From Schistosoma mansoni (taxonomy: Eukaryota > Platyhelminthes > Trematoda > Strigeidida > Schistosomatidae), in contig NC_031495.1 in assembly GCF_000237925.1 (NCBI RefSeq), positions 18,620,435-18,684,434 of the forward strand: a stretch of DNA of 64,000 nucleotides. The letters run 5' to 3'. The notes below the pieces were generated by a model. That model worked only from the letters and a program-made list of their open reading frames with translations, searched no databases and had not been told where the DNA came from. Below are positions 1 through 12,301 of the stretch, one piece after another. The position numbers and the translations under genes are program-made. How positions within the stretch are numbered: position 1 is the stretch's first letter; every line of letters begins with the position of its first letter.

Positions 1-39
1 GCCACTTTTATATAAGATGGCTGGCCAAAAATATTCTGA

Positions 40-655
40 AGATAACACACAAGTATTCTGAGTTTGACGCCTTAAGCAGTAACACCTTTATAATGGACAT
101 GTGCCGACCGAGTCCAATTAGAAGTGAAGAGGTTCGGACATTTACTTGTTAGAAGATCGATATATCGAGATGTTATCAATTTAAGCTGTCTAGCGATTGT
201 AGATGTTAAGCACGGTGTACTCCCTCGTGACCTGGTACAAATGCATGACCGAGCGCCTTCAGCTAATTGAGGTTATTAAAACTGATACGATCAGCATCAA
301 ATTTTAAAGACATAAATAGTTATTGATTTTAAGAAATTTGTGGTATTTATATGAACTATTGATTCCTTTGTACTTGATAACTGCTTGATTTTGAATTCTA
401 TATACAATACATTCGTTTGAAGACACCACCAGTATCGCAGTTTGACAACTCTGTATCAGCAACACCTATAATCGAATCGTGCCCAACCAGTTAAAATCAG
501 AAGCGAAAAGGTCGGAAGATAAACTTGATGCGTTATCAATATATCGAGAAGCGATTGATCTAATCTGGCTAATGATCGTAGGGGATGTTTCCCACGCTGT
601 TCTGTGACGCGATCTGGTGCGGATGCATGACCGAGCGCCTTCAGCAAAACAAGTT
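40..655 (-). repeat. Two diverged LTR-like units in tandem
   Basis: Two stretches, about 40-340 and 426-655, repeat the landmarks of the LTR at 656-986 in the same order: a run near 'tatcaatatatcgag', a 'gatctggtrcggatgcatga' block and a 'gccttcagc' block. They are clearly more diverged than the LTR itself. They read as old solo or partial LTRs of the same or a sister family lying directly next to the younger element. No coding capacity is visible. Confidence 0.6.
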
Positions 656-986
656 AAAGATACGACTAATATTCTGATGTTACAACCTGCTACTAGTAGT
701 ACCTCCTATATTCGAAACCTTCCCGACCAAAGGAAATCAGAAGTCAGACGAGAAGAGGTAGGAAAGATATATTTGATACGTTAACAATATATCAAGAGGC
801 GTTTGTTCTTAGCTAGCTATTGAAACGTAGGAGCTGTGTCCCACGCCGAATTGCAACGTGATCTGGTACGGATGCATGACCGAAAGCCTTCAGTTAAACA
901 AGTCCACTTAAACAACGTGGTCAGCATCCAATGTCGAACACTTAATGAGCTATTGATTTTGGGGAATTATTTACAGCTACAGATCA
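656..986 (-). repeat. 3' LTR of the minus-strand element
   Basis: About 331 bases, matching in reverse complement the LTRs at 15053-15388 and 20054-20385. Its outer part (656-720) resembles the 5' LTR of the plus copy, while the remainder follows the plus copy's 3' LTR more closely. The inner edge is followed by the polypurine tract (read as 'ctcccccctag' on the plus strand). Confidence 0.8.
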
Positions 987-3900
987 CTCCCCCCTAGTGA
1001 GGTAGTGATGCCCCTAAGACGTGACCAGCCAGAAGTTTAAACCCAACGAGTTTGTCGTTGGTAAACACTCTTCTGATAGCTTGCTTCGTTTAGCAGCGTC
1101 TGGTCGTCTTTCCCTAAACTAAGGGACCATGAGGCACAACATAACAATAAAGAAATAAAATACAATGAGAATTTCGGTTCCTTGGGAAACTTCGTCGTTC
1201 TTTTCCAGCCGTCCTGGAAAAGAGAAAAAATAGAACGTGTGAGTGCATGTCGAAAATACACTCGTACTTGCGTAAGGACACAAGATGAGCGGGAAAGAAA
1301 AAAAATAAATAAACTAATACACTTGCAAACAGCGTAAAAGCGATCGGAAAAAAATGGTTTTTTTGGGTTCTTTATATATAAAAAAATATAAATACGCTCA
1401 AAAAAATAAAAATGTTTTTTTAAATAAATAAAAAAATGAGCATATTAAAAAAATGATTTTTTTATAATAAACAATGAAAAGGGAATTTGAGATTAAGTTT
1501 GTGTCCTACGTGCAATAGTCGTTTAGATGTTCTGGAAATCTTACTCTTCTTCCAGAACGCGTGGTTTTAGGTTTATTTTCCGATGTTGATGAAGTATCAA
1601 GGTGTGTGTCGGCTGTCGTATGGGGTACTACAAGTGTAGGAGCCGTGTCGTACGATTGTACCGAAGGAAATTCGACGTAGCTAGGGTTTCCTTATAAGTA
1701 TGCTGCTTTTAAGCGATCGATACTGATGCTATCGTTCGTGCCGTTCTTATCGACTACATAGTACTTGGGTTCACGTTGAAGAACTTTGAAGGGTCCTTCG
1801 TATGCTGATTTGAGAGGTCGTCGATTTTAGTCTCGACGAACGAAGACGTGTGTACTATGTCGTAATTCAGGTTGAACGAAAAGATCAGTTGATTGAGGTC
1901 GAGTGTGAGCAGGTTTAACTGAACGCATAGCGTTTGTAAGCCTACTCGTGTAAGAGTTTAGATCCATGTTCAATGAAGAAGCCGAAGGATCCACAAATTC
2001 TCCTGGGAGTCGGAGTGTCGTTCCGTAAACGAGTTGAGATGCAGTGTATCCAATGTCAGCTTTCACTGCATTGCGGATACCTAGCAAGACGAGTGGAAGA
2101 GCGTCTGTTCACTGTGAAACGTTTGCGGCTGATAATGAAGCTTTAAGTTGTCGATGAAAACGTTCTACCAACCCGTTTGCTTGTGGGTGGTAGGCGGTCG
2201 TTCGGAAGCGAGTGATTCCTAATAGTGAGGTCAGACAACGGAAAAGTCCAGATTCGAACTGGCGTCCGCGGTCTGTAGTGATGGTTGAAGGGCAGCCGAA
2301 ATTTGCTACCCATCGTTCGACGAAAGCGCGAGCCACACTTTCAGCAGTAATGTCCTTAATCAGTACTGCTTCTGGCCATCGAGTGAAACGGTCTACGCAT
2401 GTTAAGAGATATGAGTATCCGTTTGAATCGGGTAACGGTCCTACGAAATCTAGATGAACGTGGTCGAAACGAGCGTCAGGAGTTTTGAAAGAGCCTAAGG
2501 GACATTTGTTGTGTCTAATTACCTTAGACTTCTGGCAGCTTACACAGGAGCGTGCCCACTCCCTCATGTCTTTATTCAAGCCAGGCCAGCAAAACCGTTC
2601 GGCTATAAGTTTGACTGTTGCACGAGCACCTGGATGAGAAAGATTGTGCAACGTATTGAAGACGTTGCGTCGATAATGTTTTGGTACTATTGGACGATCC
2701 CTACCTGTAGATATGTCGCGAAGTAAGGTTTCCTTACCTGTTCCCATCTGCTTAATACTTAGTTTAAGAGTGGTCGAGGATAACTCATGCTGAAGACCAA
2801 TGTCTTCTTTTTGAAGCTGAGCGAGTTTAAGAAGGTCGATTCCTTGGAAACCGTTCAAGGAACTTATTCGAGACAAGGAGTCTGAGACTACATTGTTTGC
2901 TCCAGAAATGTGTTGAATATCTGAAGTAAACTGCGAAATGTAGTCGAGTTGTCGAGACTCTCGCGGTGAGTACTTGTCTGAAGATGAACTTAAAGAGAAG
3001 GTAAGAGGTTTGTGATCGGTAAAAAGTGTGAATTCTCTCCCTTCGATGGAATGTTGGAAATGCCGTACAGCACAATACATAGCTAGGAGTTCCCTACCGA
3101 ACGTGCTGTACCTAGATTCCGCGTCTAGCAACCGTCTCGAGAAAAATCCTAAAGGTTGCCATGAGTTGTTAACCCATTGTTGTAAGACTCCTCCGATTGC
3201 TGAGTCGGATGCGTCTACGGCGATACTAATGGGCGCTTGAGTGTCCTGATGAGTAAGCAGGGTTGCTTTAGCGATGTGTTCCTTAACTGTGGAGAATGCT
3301 TTTCGAGCGGTGTCGTCTAAACTAATTGATTTTGCATTTCCACGAAGTTGGTCGGTTAACGGTTTCATAAGGGACGCTCATTCAGGTGTGAACCGTCTGT
3401 AGAAACTTACAAGGCCGTTGAAAGTTCGCAACTGCTTGATCGTGGTCGGTTCTGGGTAGCCCAGAATGGCCGTCACTTTGCTTCTAAGGGGTCGGATGCC
3501 TTGAGCATCAATAGTGTGTCCTAAGAAGTCTAAGGAGTTTGTCCCGATTTGACATTTCTGAATGTTGACAGTAATGCCATGCCTTTGGAGTCGATCGAAA
3601 ACAATGTCCAGATGCTTGAGATGTGATTCTCTGTCCGGACTTGCTATGAGGCAGTCATCAACATACGCATGTACGAAGTTGAGACCTCGGAAGACGTGGT
3701 CTATAAACCTTTGGAAGGTTTGAGCCGCATTTCTTAAACCAAAAGGCATTCGCAAGAATTCGTAAAGGCCGAAAGGAGTGATGATGGCGGTTTTAAGAAC
3801 GTCGTCAGGGGTCATCGGTATTTGGTTGTAAGCCTTAACTAAGTCGATTTTCGAAAAGACAGTTGTACCTTTCAAGGTAGCTGTCAAATTGTGAATGTGA

Positions 3901-4787
3901 GGCAACGGGTAACGATCGGGAATGGTTTTAGCATTCAGACGCCGATAATCACCAGTTGGCCGCCAATCATTGCTGTCCTTTTTAGAGACCATGTGCAATG
4001 GAGATGACCACGGACTATTTGATGGTCAAATTATCCCTAAGTCTATCATATGGTCGAATTCATTTTTAGCCAACCTAAGCTTTTCGGGAGCGAGTCGGCG
4101 GGCTTTCGAGAATACAGGTGGTCCTGTAGTCGAGATGTGATGTGCAACATTACTGGTTACACAAGGCAATTTTGGCTGCGGTTGGTATATCCTGGAGTAT
4201 TTGTCCAGTAATGGTTGATATAGGGGGTCTATGGTGTGCTTGATTGTGACTGGGGATAACCTGCAACCAGAAAAAGGAATTACGCAAACGGATAACTTAG
4301 TGTTTCCGTCTATTAACTTTCGTGAGCGTGTGTCGATTAGTAGGTTGTGGTATTGTAACAGGTCTATACCAATGATTGGCATAGAGACATCTGCAACCAC
4401 GAAAATCCAGTGTATGGGTTCGCGTAAACCCACATTAAGGTAGACGTACCTTTTACCATACGTAGCAATCGGCTTTCTGTTTGCCGCCTATAAACTTAAA
4501 ACAGACTCGTGAGGTCTGTCACTAGAGTTCGCGGGAAGAACACTAACTTCTGCGCCAGTGTCGACGAGGTAGCGAACTTTCGTGGTCACATCCGTGACGT
4601 ATAACAGACGGCTGTGTTCGCCGGCTACGGTTGCCGTTAACGCATGCCGACTTGGAAGTTTCCCGAGTACTTTTTCGTGTTGGTGGATTTGGAGTTCGGA
4701 TAATTGCAGGGTTTCCTGCAATTTCTGGAAGACTTACCAAACTGTTTATGATACCAGCACCAGTCGAGATTATCTGTCTCTCGTGGT
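656..4787 (-). mobile_element. Gypsy/CsRn1-type LTR retrotransposon, 5'-truncated fossil
   Basis: This is a minus-strand copy of the element at 15053-20385. It keeps the 3' LTR (656-986), a purine tract beside it, the AT-rich 3' non-coding zone (about 990-1500), integrase (about 1830-2700), RNase H (about 2830-3240), reverse transcriptase (about 3380-4100) and the aspartic protease zone (about 4490-4620). The 5' LTR, primer site and most of gag are absent; similarity to the plus copy stops near 4787. The copy is broken, with several breaks. Near identity to the plus copy over most of its length points to a recent duplication or ongoing homogenisation. Placement in the CsRn1/Boudicca group rests on the intact relative's gag type and primer site. 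Confidence 0.88.
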
Positions 4788-5949
4788 TGTTCAAAATACA
4801 CACTCGTGCAAATAAAATATTAACAAACCCTATTTAGAAGCTATAGCTATAACTAATCAAAGAGATAATAATGTGTCAACTGCTTTATTACTGAATAGAA
4901 GACTAAAGATTTAGTGTTAAATAATATAATTGAGGTCTGGCTAATGGAAAATAGAAAATATTTTCAAAGAATATATATAAAAACAGGAATTGATGTATGA
5001 CAAATGTAGTTTGTTGTCTACAAAATATTGAATAATTGTAATAAAACGAAAGCATGCTTTACCTCGTGGCATGGAAAGGTTGGGAATAGCAGTCAGTACA
5101 AGGCTAAGGCCAAACGTCAAATAAGCTAGGTTGTACTTCAGAAAATTCTAATTCTAATGTGTTAAAGTCTCAAAATAATAGCAGTCAGCTTGAAGGACAT
5201 CATTTCGATGAGAATCACTACTTCATATCCGACTCCTCACTAGATTAATAGACTAAGAGATCTCTGAGCAAACTTAAAGCTTCGTAATGTAATCCAGAAT
5301 TATTTTTTTAGACAATAACATTTCAGAAACGATGACGTTAGAGTATGTTAGTCAGCAAGTTATGACCCGGACTTGATATGTGAAAAAGCACGTTTAAATG
5401 TTAAACACAAAACCAATGATCAGCTTATTGGAGTAGTTCTAAAAAGAATATACTCATTGGTTCAAACTCTTGATCAGTGTCTGGGTGCCTCTCTAATACG
5501 TTTGAAAATCTAAGAATTATGTCCATATTTGTTGTTAGACGGACTCTAAAATATAAACAATAACTAGACTCTATTTCTTTACATTTTTAATTCGAGAAAA
5601 GGTATGTGGAGTTCAGCATTACTGTCAGCATGATTGTTCATCAGTTATTCAGACAATTATGGAAAGCTCTAAAATACCCCATTACAGCCAAGCACAACTA
5701 ACTACCAAACTAATCTTACTTCATGAACGTATATAACATTATTTAAAGGACAAATTGTGATGACACTGGCTATTTCTGTAGTATTTATTTGAAGACAGAT
5801 ACAATACCGAAAACGCAGTTTGAATAGACTGTAACCACTACCGACTAGCTAGTGGTTCACGCGGTGCGTTGTGTAATCGTTAAAGTAGCTAGAAATAAAA
5901 AAGAAGTATATGCATTTGAAATCAACATAAACTCATAGCTTTCCTGTGA
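4788..5949. other. Intergenic, no gene seen
   Basis: AT-rich sequence with stops in all frames. I see no convincing exon, repeat or RNA gene between the truncated end of the LTR element and the retroposon fragment at about 5950. Confidence 0.5.
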
Positions 5950-6400
5950 ACTGCCAGGGAAGTCTTACTCACTGCCTTCTCGCGACGGTAGTGTTGTTTA
6001 CGAAATTGAGAGGAAGAAAAGCGAATGTGCGGCGCTTTAACCGGGCCGGTGGACACGTGAGTCCACCAGGGGGAGTTGGAATACCCTGATTCCAAACCAA
6101 TGGTTTACATGGGCTCCAGTACCCTGAGGGAAAAAATGGCGCATGAACCAATTGTTGGTCACTGGTGATCATGTGACTGCACCTCACGATGCTCCACTGC
6201 CTTATGGATCAGACCTTTAGGTCAAAGACTCGGGGTATGGGCCCTTAGGAAAACTACCTGCTTCGGTATGGGCACCCGAGCAGTATCATAGCCCACACAC
6301 AATTAAAATGAAATGACAATTTTTTTTGTGTAGCGCATGCATATTTGGTGCCTCCTTGTACCAATATTTATGCGTTAAAATAATAATAAAAAAACTAGTC
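5950..6400 (+). repeat. Retroposon 3'-end unit (TAAATAAA-tailed family), copy 1
   Basis: About 450 bases matching 25345-25790 in the same orientation. Shared blocks include 'ctcactgccttctcg', 'tgtttacgaaattgagag', 'cctgattccaaaccaatgg', 'gatgctccactgcc' and the terminal 'ttgtaccaatattt' before an A-rich end. The same terminal block also appears alone at 10817-10911 and 61965-62027, which shows that this is the 3' end of a mobile retroposon. It could be a SINE or the 3' UTR of a LINE; no tRNA-like head is seen here. The reverse-strand open frame at 5969-6187 is not treated as a gene. Confidence 0.7.
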
Positions 6401-9400
6401 TGAATCCCAATCTAACACTGGTAGTCATAAATCAACTTGATCAATAATGCAACAAAACGCTCGATATAATTTACTTAGTAAGATGGGTACAACGTTAAAA
6501 AATATTTGTCTGAAATCATCCATAAAGTAAATATATAGAATTTAAATAGGGGTCCAGAACTAAGTCACTGTAACCCAATTACAATCAAGAAATGCCATTC
6601 CTTTCTTATCAGGTAATTTCAAGATCGAAAGCCTGTAAATATGGCCTTTAAGTAGTCAGAGATTCAGAAGTCGATATTGGCTCCAAAAATGTCTAACAGT
6701 AAATCCATGTTGTTCAGAGAAAGCTTCCTCAAACTTTGAGGATATCAGGTTTCACTTTGTTATCATTCTTGAACAATTAACTTTTGTTAGCGAAATCTAA
6801 TTTGAAGGGACAGATCTGTTGGAGGTAGATGAAACTGACACATAAGTATAGATATATAGATAAGTATAATAAGCAGGTGGAAGATCGAGAAACATTTTGG
6901 TTAAGAAATGAAGCCACAAAAAGGTCACGATAAAGTCACTTACAGACTTGGAGAATAAACGTTCGAGGAACAGGACCTGACTTAGCGGCAAATGAATAAC
7001 GGCCCTTTACTCTAATTATGTCAAGCTAGCACAGTTCTATCCATAATGTTCGATGACTGATTTTTCCCAGAAGCCATACTCATTTTGTTTAACCCCAAAG
7101 AAAATAATGGTTATAAACATCTAATATTTTACGAATTAGGTTACAATAAATAGTAAAGTATATATTTACTGTAAAATTATTACTAGAGTGCATATTAGCT
7201 GAAAGTAAACAAACCCATTTAGTCAAAGTACATTTACAAATCAAGATGATATTAAAATGATTTTTATATGATACAGGGTTACTAAATGTTCTTCTATGAT
7301 TGAAGTGATGCTAGGCAAATCGAAATATTTGAAGATTCTAAATGAATGAACTCCTCAAGAACTGAATCTACTGCGTCAGGTGGTTTGGACTGAACGAGGT
7401 TTGTGCAACGCGATAAAAAAGTATCACGATCTGACCTAAACAGAAAAGTAGTAGACATTACGAATACAGCTCTTCAGGTTAAATATGAAGTTGAAGACTA
7501 GATTCTAGAAAAGTTACCTTAATACATTATAAGAGTGAACTAAATTGTAGTTGTACTAAGCGATTAGCTTTAGTAACATGTTTTCTTAAGGAAGTATATT
7601 TACACAGCTTAGTATTTAAGTGCAGATTTTTATACTTAGAAACGGTCAACTTTTAACCATTGAAAAAGACTCGATCACTGTTTGACTCATTATAGTCGGA
7701 GTAGTTAGACAGTGTTATTAGTCCCTGCAAACGGTTCCCTAGAACCGAGTACATAAACGTATACTTGTTAGACAAATATAACTATTATTGAGGGCAGCTA
7801 ATAATGATGCTCGGTCCCCCCAAAGAAACAAACAACACAGTTGAATATCAATATCTTGACTATTAAGCCATCGTTCATCTTTGAATAATAACGGGGTGAA
7901 GTGTATTCATGTAACGTAAAATTTATTGAATTTAGTGCAAAAATGCAACATATTAGTTCATCAATACATCGTTTTCTGGATGGACAACATTTAGGACTAT
8001 ATTAAATAATCAGCAAAGGGATAACAATGAACAACGGTAGTTACGAAAAACAAACATTAGTTAGTACAAATTCTAATGTGCTTAAGAGAAGTAACTGAGA
8101 AATATACTTACATCCCCCCACCACTAAACTCAACGAGCTGTAGTAGCTACAGTTAAATACTCTGTAGTGATTATGTTTTGCCTACTGTGAAGACCTAATA
8201 TATTTGTACTGACCAAAATAATTGTTTTTTAAACTCTTATAGTGCCAGGTAGTTCAGGTGGATAACAGCAAGACTGAAAGCTGAAAACTCAAGGTCTGAG
8301 AGCAGAGGGGATTATGAAAGGGAAAGTATAAAATAAGAACCACTCCATCTTCGTGGATTTCCAGTACTAGTGGTAAGGTCTCGAAAGTCTAGAGCGAACA
8401 CAAAAAACTAATTATGTAGAAACATCAAACAGTTCTCTTTTGCGCTATTTAATCATGTTCATGGATGGAAAAGATCATGTCAAGCCCGAATTGCTTTACA
8501 CGATTCTCAAGAAGCAAACCTTAGTGGTTTATGTACCTAGAAAATGACGGTCGTCTACACACCTCGTTTATAATTAAACCCCTATCTCATCTCCTAGTAT
8601 TCTTTGTATTCCTACTATCAAACACTTTTCTTTAACTCTGGTAAACGTACTACTGGTGTCAACTATACGAGTTCACAAACTATTAAACCTGTTTTCCAAG
8701 ATACTAACTACATATTGGGTTGATTATCGTTTGAATCTTATATGAGAATAAACAGGATTCTAGAGTTGCGTGTTATTAACAGTTGCTACCCTCGGAACTT
8801 GCATGCAGAATTCAAGTGTGATCACACACTTGACTTTACCTAGCCGAAATGTAAAGTCAGAGAGATCCACTCCAAGTGCATTCACGGACTTGACTGTAAA
8901 CTTTTGTGGCCTCTCTACGGTACGCATAGTGTGAAGTTTAGAAACGAAATAGGGACTTATAGACTACAACTTATGAGATATTTGCTTTCGAGTTGTATGA
9001 GTAAACAGGACAATAAAATCACCGGATAGGATACATGCTTCTATCTCTTTATAATTATGACATCCCAGAAGTGGACGATGGTTTCCAGAATGCCTTTTGG
9101 CATCCTTAGAAAAGCTAAAAGTATAGACATGGTAGGTGCAATGGATTTTATCTTCCAAGATAAAATACGTCAGTCCAGAAAGTGTTTAGAAAGGGCTTTT
9201 GGAATTTTGTCCCAAGTAATAATGATTGTCTGCTACGACTATGATCAGATGATTGTTTATTCATAGCTAATCTCAACCCGAAATATAGAGAGAATCCGAT
9301 CTTCCGATCCTCAGCACTGACTAGATGATGAACACAGGTAAACCATATTGCTACCAATCATCGTAGAAGACCGATAAAAGACTCCTGGTTCTTCTTAAAC

Positions 9401-9892
9401 TCAAATATGAAGCGCAATTACGTCTCAGTGCTAGCACGTATCTGAGTGAGCCTTACCTGAAGTTATGATAAGCAACGTAACCTGGTCGGTTATTTCTTGA
9501 GGGCATTTGGGTACGGTGGTCTATCTTTATCAATAAATGATGTAGTAAGTTAATTACCAATTAGTTCCGGCAAGAGGCGGTGATACGCATATGAAGCAAC
9601 AAGACATATGTATGACATTGTTTGTCGATCAAACTCAATGTAACGCCATATTCATATAACTGGAGTAAAAATACTTAATGCAACTAGAATGCCTGTTGTG
9701 TATAACATACAACCTTTTAGTGATGGAAGGTAATTACTTCAAGATTTTGAACAAACAATCTAAGCGGCTTAGGGAAAGTTTAATGCTCCTAAACGAAATT
9801 TTCAAGTGCGATCAAATAGTTTTCCTCTTTAAACTCATTCAGGATAAAACAAGTTTCAGGTGTGTTGTTTCTTAATATGCATTAAGACAACT
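6401..9892. other. Long intergenic stretch downstream of INTS10
   Basis: About 3.5 kb of AT-rich DNA between the retroposon unit and the SR2-like LINE. Short open frames here lack homology I can recognise and lack paired splice signals. One local feature, a duplicated palindrome at 8813-8892, is reported separately. If INTS10 has a further C-terminal exon it could lie here, but I could not find it. Confidence 0.45.
8813..8892. repeat. Duplicated near-palindrome
   Basis: The 20 bases at 8813-8832 (caagtgtgatcacacacttg) form an almost perfect palindrome. A diverged second version starts at 8873 (caagtgcattcacggacttg). Both are followed by 'actKTA'-like bases. The minus strand is open for about 67 codons across both (8771-8971), but no protein match is recognised. 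Confidence 0.45.
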
Positions 9893-12090
9893 CCATCTGT
9901 GGCCCTTCTAAAGTTACTCCCGGTCCCAAAACCAGATAAAGGAAGAGGGTTAGGCATGGGGTCAGCTATCCCATCCCGTAGAAGCCAACGTTGCTAAAAA
10001 TACACTAACTAGAATAAACAAATTAAAAATCTAAATTCTACCCTCCGAGTTGAAGGATACTCATTCATAGAAGTTATGAAGCCTCATGGTGAAAGCAGAT
10101 GCCCCTTCTGACAACCAGTACACCAATCAATATATGTACATGGAACGTCCGGAGTTTGTGGGAAACCTGGACGACTAATCAAATAGCTACGGAAATGAGG
10201 AGATACAACTTGACAGTGAATATTATCAAGTGCTGTGCGCCCACCAATCGCAGGAATGAAGACGATGAAGATCAGTTCTACGAGGCTGCAGTCGATCATA
10301 GAGGTGTCTAGGAAGGGACCTAACCATCTTGATGGGGAATCTAAACGCCAAAGTCAGAATGGACAACACCGGGTATGAAGACATCATGGACTGGGAGAAA
10401 GTAAAGAGAGTGGTGGGAGGTTTGCAAATCTATGTGCATTCAGCAAAACGGTTATGTGTGGCACTATATTCCCCCATAAACGCACACATAAAGCTACATG
10501 GCCTTCACTGGAGCACACAACAGAGGATCATATCGATCATATTTGTATCAACAAAAAAATTCAGGACAATGGAAGAAGTGAGAACCAGGAGAGGAGCTGA
10601 CATTGCTTGAGATCACCGCCTGGTTGTGGCCAAAATGAAACTAAAACCAAAGAAGTACTGGACAACTGGATAAACAGAATTACCAAGGTTTAATACAGCC
10701 TTTCTTTGAAATACTGGCAAACTCAACAAATTCAAGATATCTCTCAAAACTAGATTCCAAGCCTTACAGGATCTACTCAGAGAAGAGGAAACTACAACGG
10801 AAAACATCGGTGAAGAGTTTTATTTATTTATTTAAACACATAAATATTGGTACAAAGGGGCACGAGATATATGTGCGCCGCACAAATCTCATTTCATTTG
10901 TGTGAAGAAATCGAAGAAGCACTAACTTAAACGTGCTAGGGGGTTCTCAGCCGCATGAAGAATAATCATAAGGAGAGGATCTCTATTAATACCCTGGGTT
11001 AGGGTCGAGGAACTCTTGATTAGACCAACCCCACTGAACTCATCGGATACCAATGTAGCATCTAAAGACCTTCCCCTAACTTTTACCACACCAACAATTG
11101 AAGAAATGAACATAACCATCAGACAAAAGAAGAGTGGGGAAGCAGCAGAACCTGAAAACATAACAGCTGAAGCACTGAGGTCACACACAGGAGTAACTGT
11201 AAACATGCTTCACGTTCCATTCAGAAAGATTTGGGAAGAGCGAAAGCCGTAAGAATGGGGAGAAGAATAACTCGTCAAGATACCAAAGAAAGGAGATCTG
11301 AGCAAATGTGAGAACTACAAAGGCATCACACTGCTATCAGTAACAGGAAAGTTTTTCAAGTGTTGTTGAACCGCATGAAAGTTTCAGGAGAAGCACAACT
11401 TCGAGATCAGCAAGCTGGATTCCGTAAGGACCGGTCGTGCACAGACCAAATCGCGACACTACGGTTCATCATTGAACAACCAGTTAAATGGAACTCGTTA
11501 CCATACATCAACTTTATTGACTATGAGAAGGCGTTTGACAATGTGGATAGGAGAACATTATGGGACCTTATTAGACACTATAGAGTGAGTAGCTGAGAAA
11601 ATAGTCAACATCATCCGGAATTCATATGACGGACTACACTGCAAAGTTGTGCATAAAGGACAGCTGACAGATGCATTCCAAGTGAGGACCGGAGTCAGAC
11701 AAGGCTGCCTACTCTCGCCCTTCCTCTTTCTTCTGGTGATATTCATAAACAATTGTCTACGCAAGATACAGAATTTCCGTTGACCGGATACCATCAGCAT
11801 CAGCCTACTGTGAGAGAAAACAAACCAGCTCCCAGTTGAAGAGGAAATTAGGAAAACATGCTGAAGTTGAATAGGACATACATTGTGGGAATTATCAAAC
11901 TGCATCACGAAGCAAGCATTAACTTGGAATCTTGAAGGGAAACGGAAAAGGGGAGGACCAAAGAATACATTGTATCTGGAATTAGAAGCAGACGTAAAAA
12001 GGATGAAAAGCAACTGGAAAGGAGAGTCTAGAAGAGAGTTCGACGGAGAATGCTGGTGGGCTGCCTATGCTCCTCCATGAGTTATAGCGG
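9893..12090 (+). mobile_element. SR2-like RTE LINE, degenerate, with internal deletions
   Basis: The 5' non-coding block (about 9893-10090, 'aggcatggggtcagctatcc' type) matches the start of the copy at 20870. An endonuclease start follows (about 10099, 'NICTWNVRSLWET'). It then jumps over most of the endonuclease to 'KCCAPTNRRNEDDE', so an internal deletion has occurred. Reverse transcriptase pieces follow: 'QAGFRKDRSCTDQI' and 'FIDYEKAFDNVDRRTLW' at 11360-11596, and 'GVRQGCLLSPFLF' near 11700. The catalytic YxDD region is missing and the frame rejoins at the C-terminal block ending about 12090. A 95-base retroposon sits inside at 10817-10911. SR2 assignment follows the known RTE-type endonuclease wording; it is non-functional. 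Confidence 0.8.
10817..10911 (-). mobile_element. 95-base 5'-truncated retroposon insertion with 7-base target duplication
   Basis: Read on the minus strand this is the terminal part of the TAAATAAA-tailed family ('ttgtaccaatatt' then 'taaataaataaa'). It is flanked by 'gtgaaga' at 10810-10816 and 10912-10918, a target-site duplication. It interrupts the SR2-like LINE, so it is younger than that LINE. Confidence 0.75.
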
Positions 12091-12301
12091 TAATTGAGTG
12101 AAGGCATGATGTACTATGGTTTTACTAAACAGTAAAGCCTTTCACAACTCAGAGACTTGATAGACTTTGAGGAAAGCTGGTCGATTTATTGACTTTGGAT
12201 TGAAGGAAAAAAATTCGTAATCACACAATACGTATGAAGAAAAACATATGAATGACTGCATAGAGGGGACGGAAATTTGTAATAACCGGGATATTTAATG
12301 A

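Noticed and set aside
2212-2457. Plus-strand open frames inside the minus-strand LTR element
   Set aside because: They mirror the coding strand of the element and recur in the opposite sense at 18313-18827. They are shadows of the pol region, not genes.
5969-6187. Minus-strand frame 'MRCSHMITSDQQLVHAPFF' as a gene
   Set aside because: It lies in a repeated non-coding retroposon unit, with a related frame at 25101-25502 that is equally an accident of the repeat.
8771-8971. Minus-strand frame as the INTS10 C-terminal exon
   Set aside because: The peptide does not align with the INTS10 C-terminus and the phase from 12382 gives an immediate stop.
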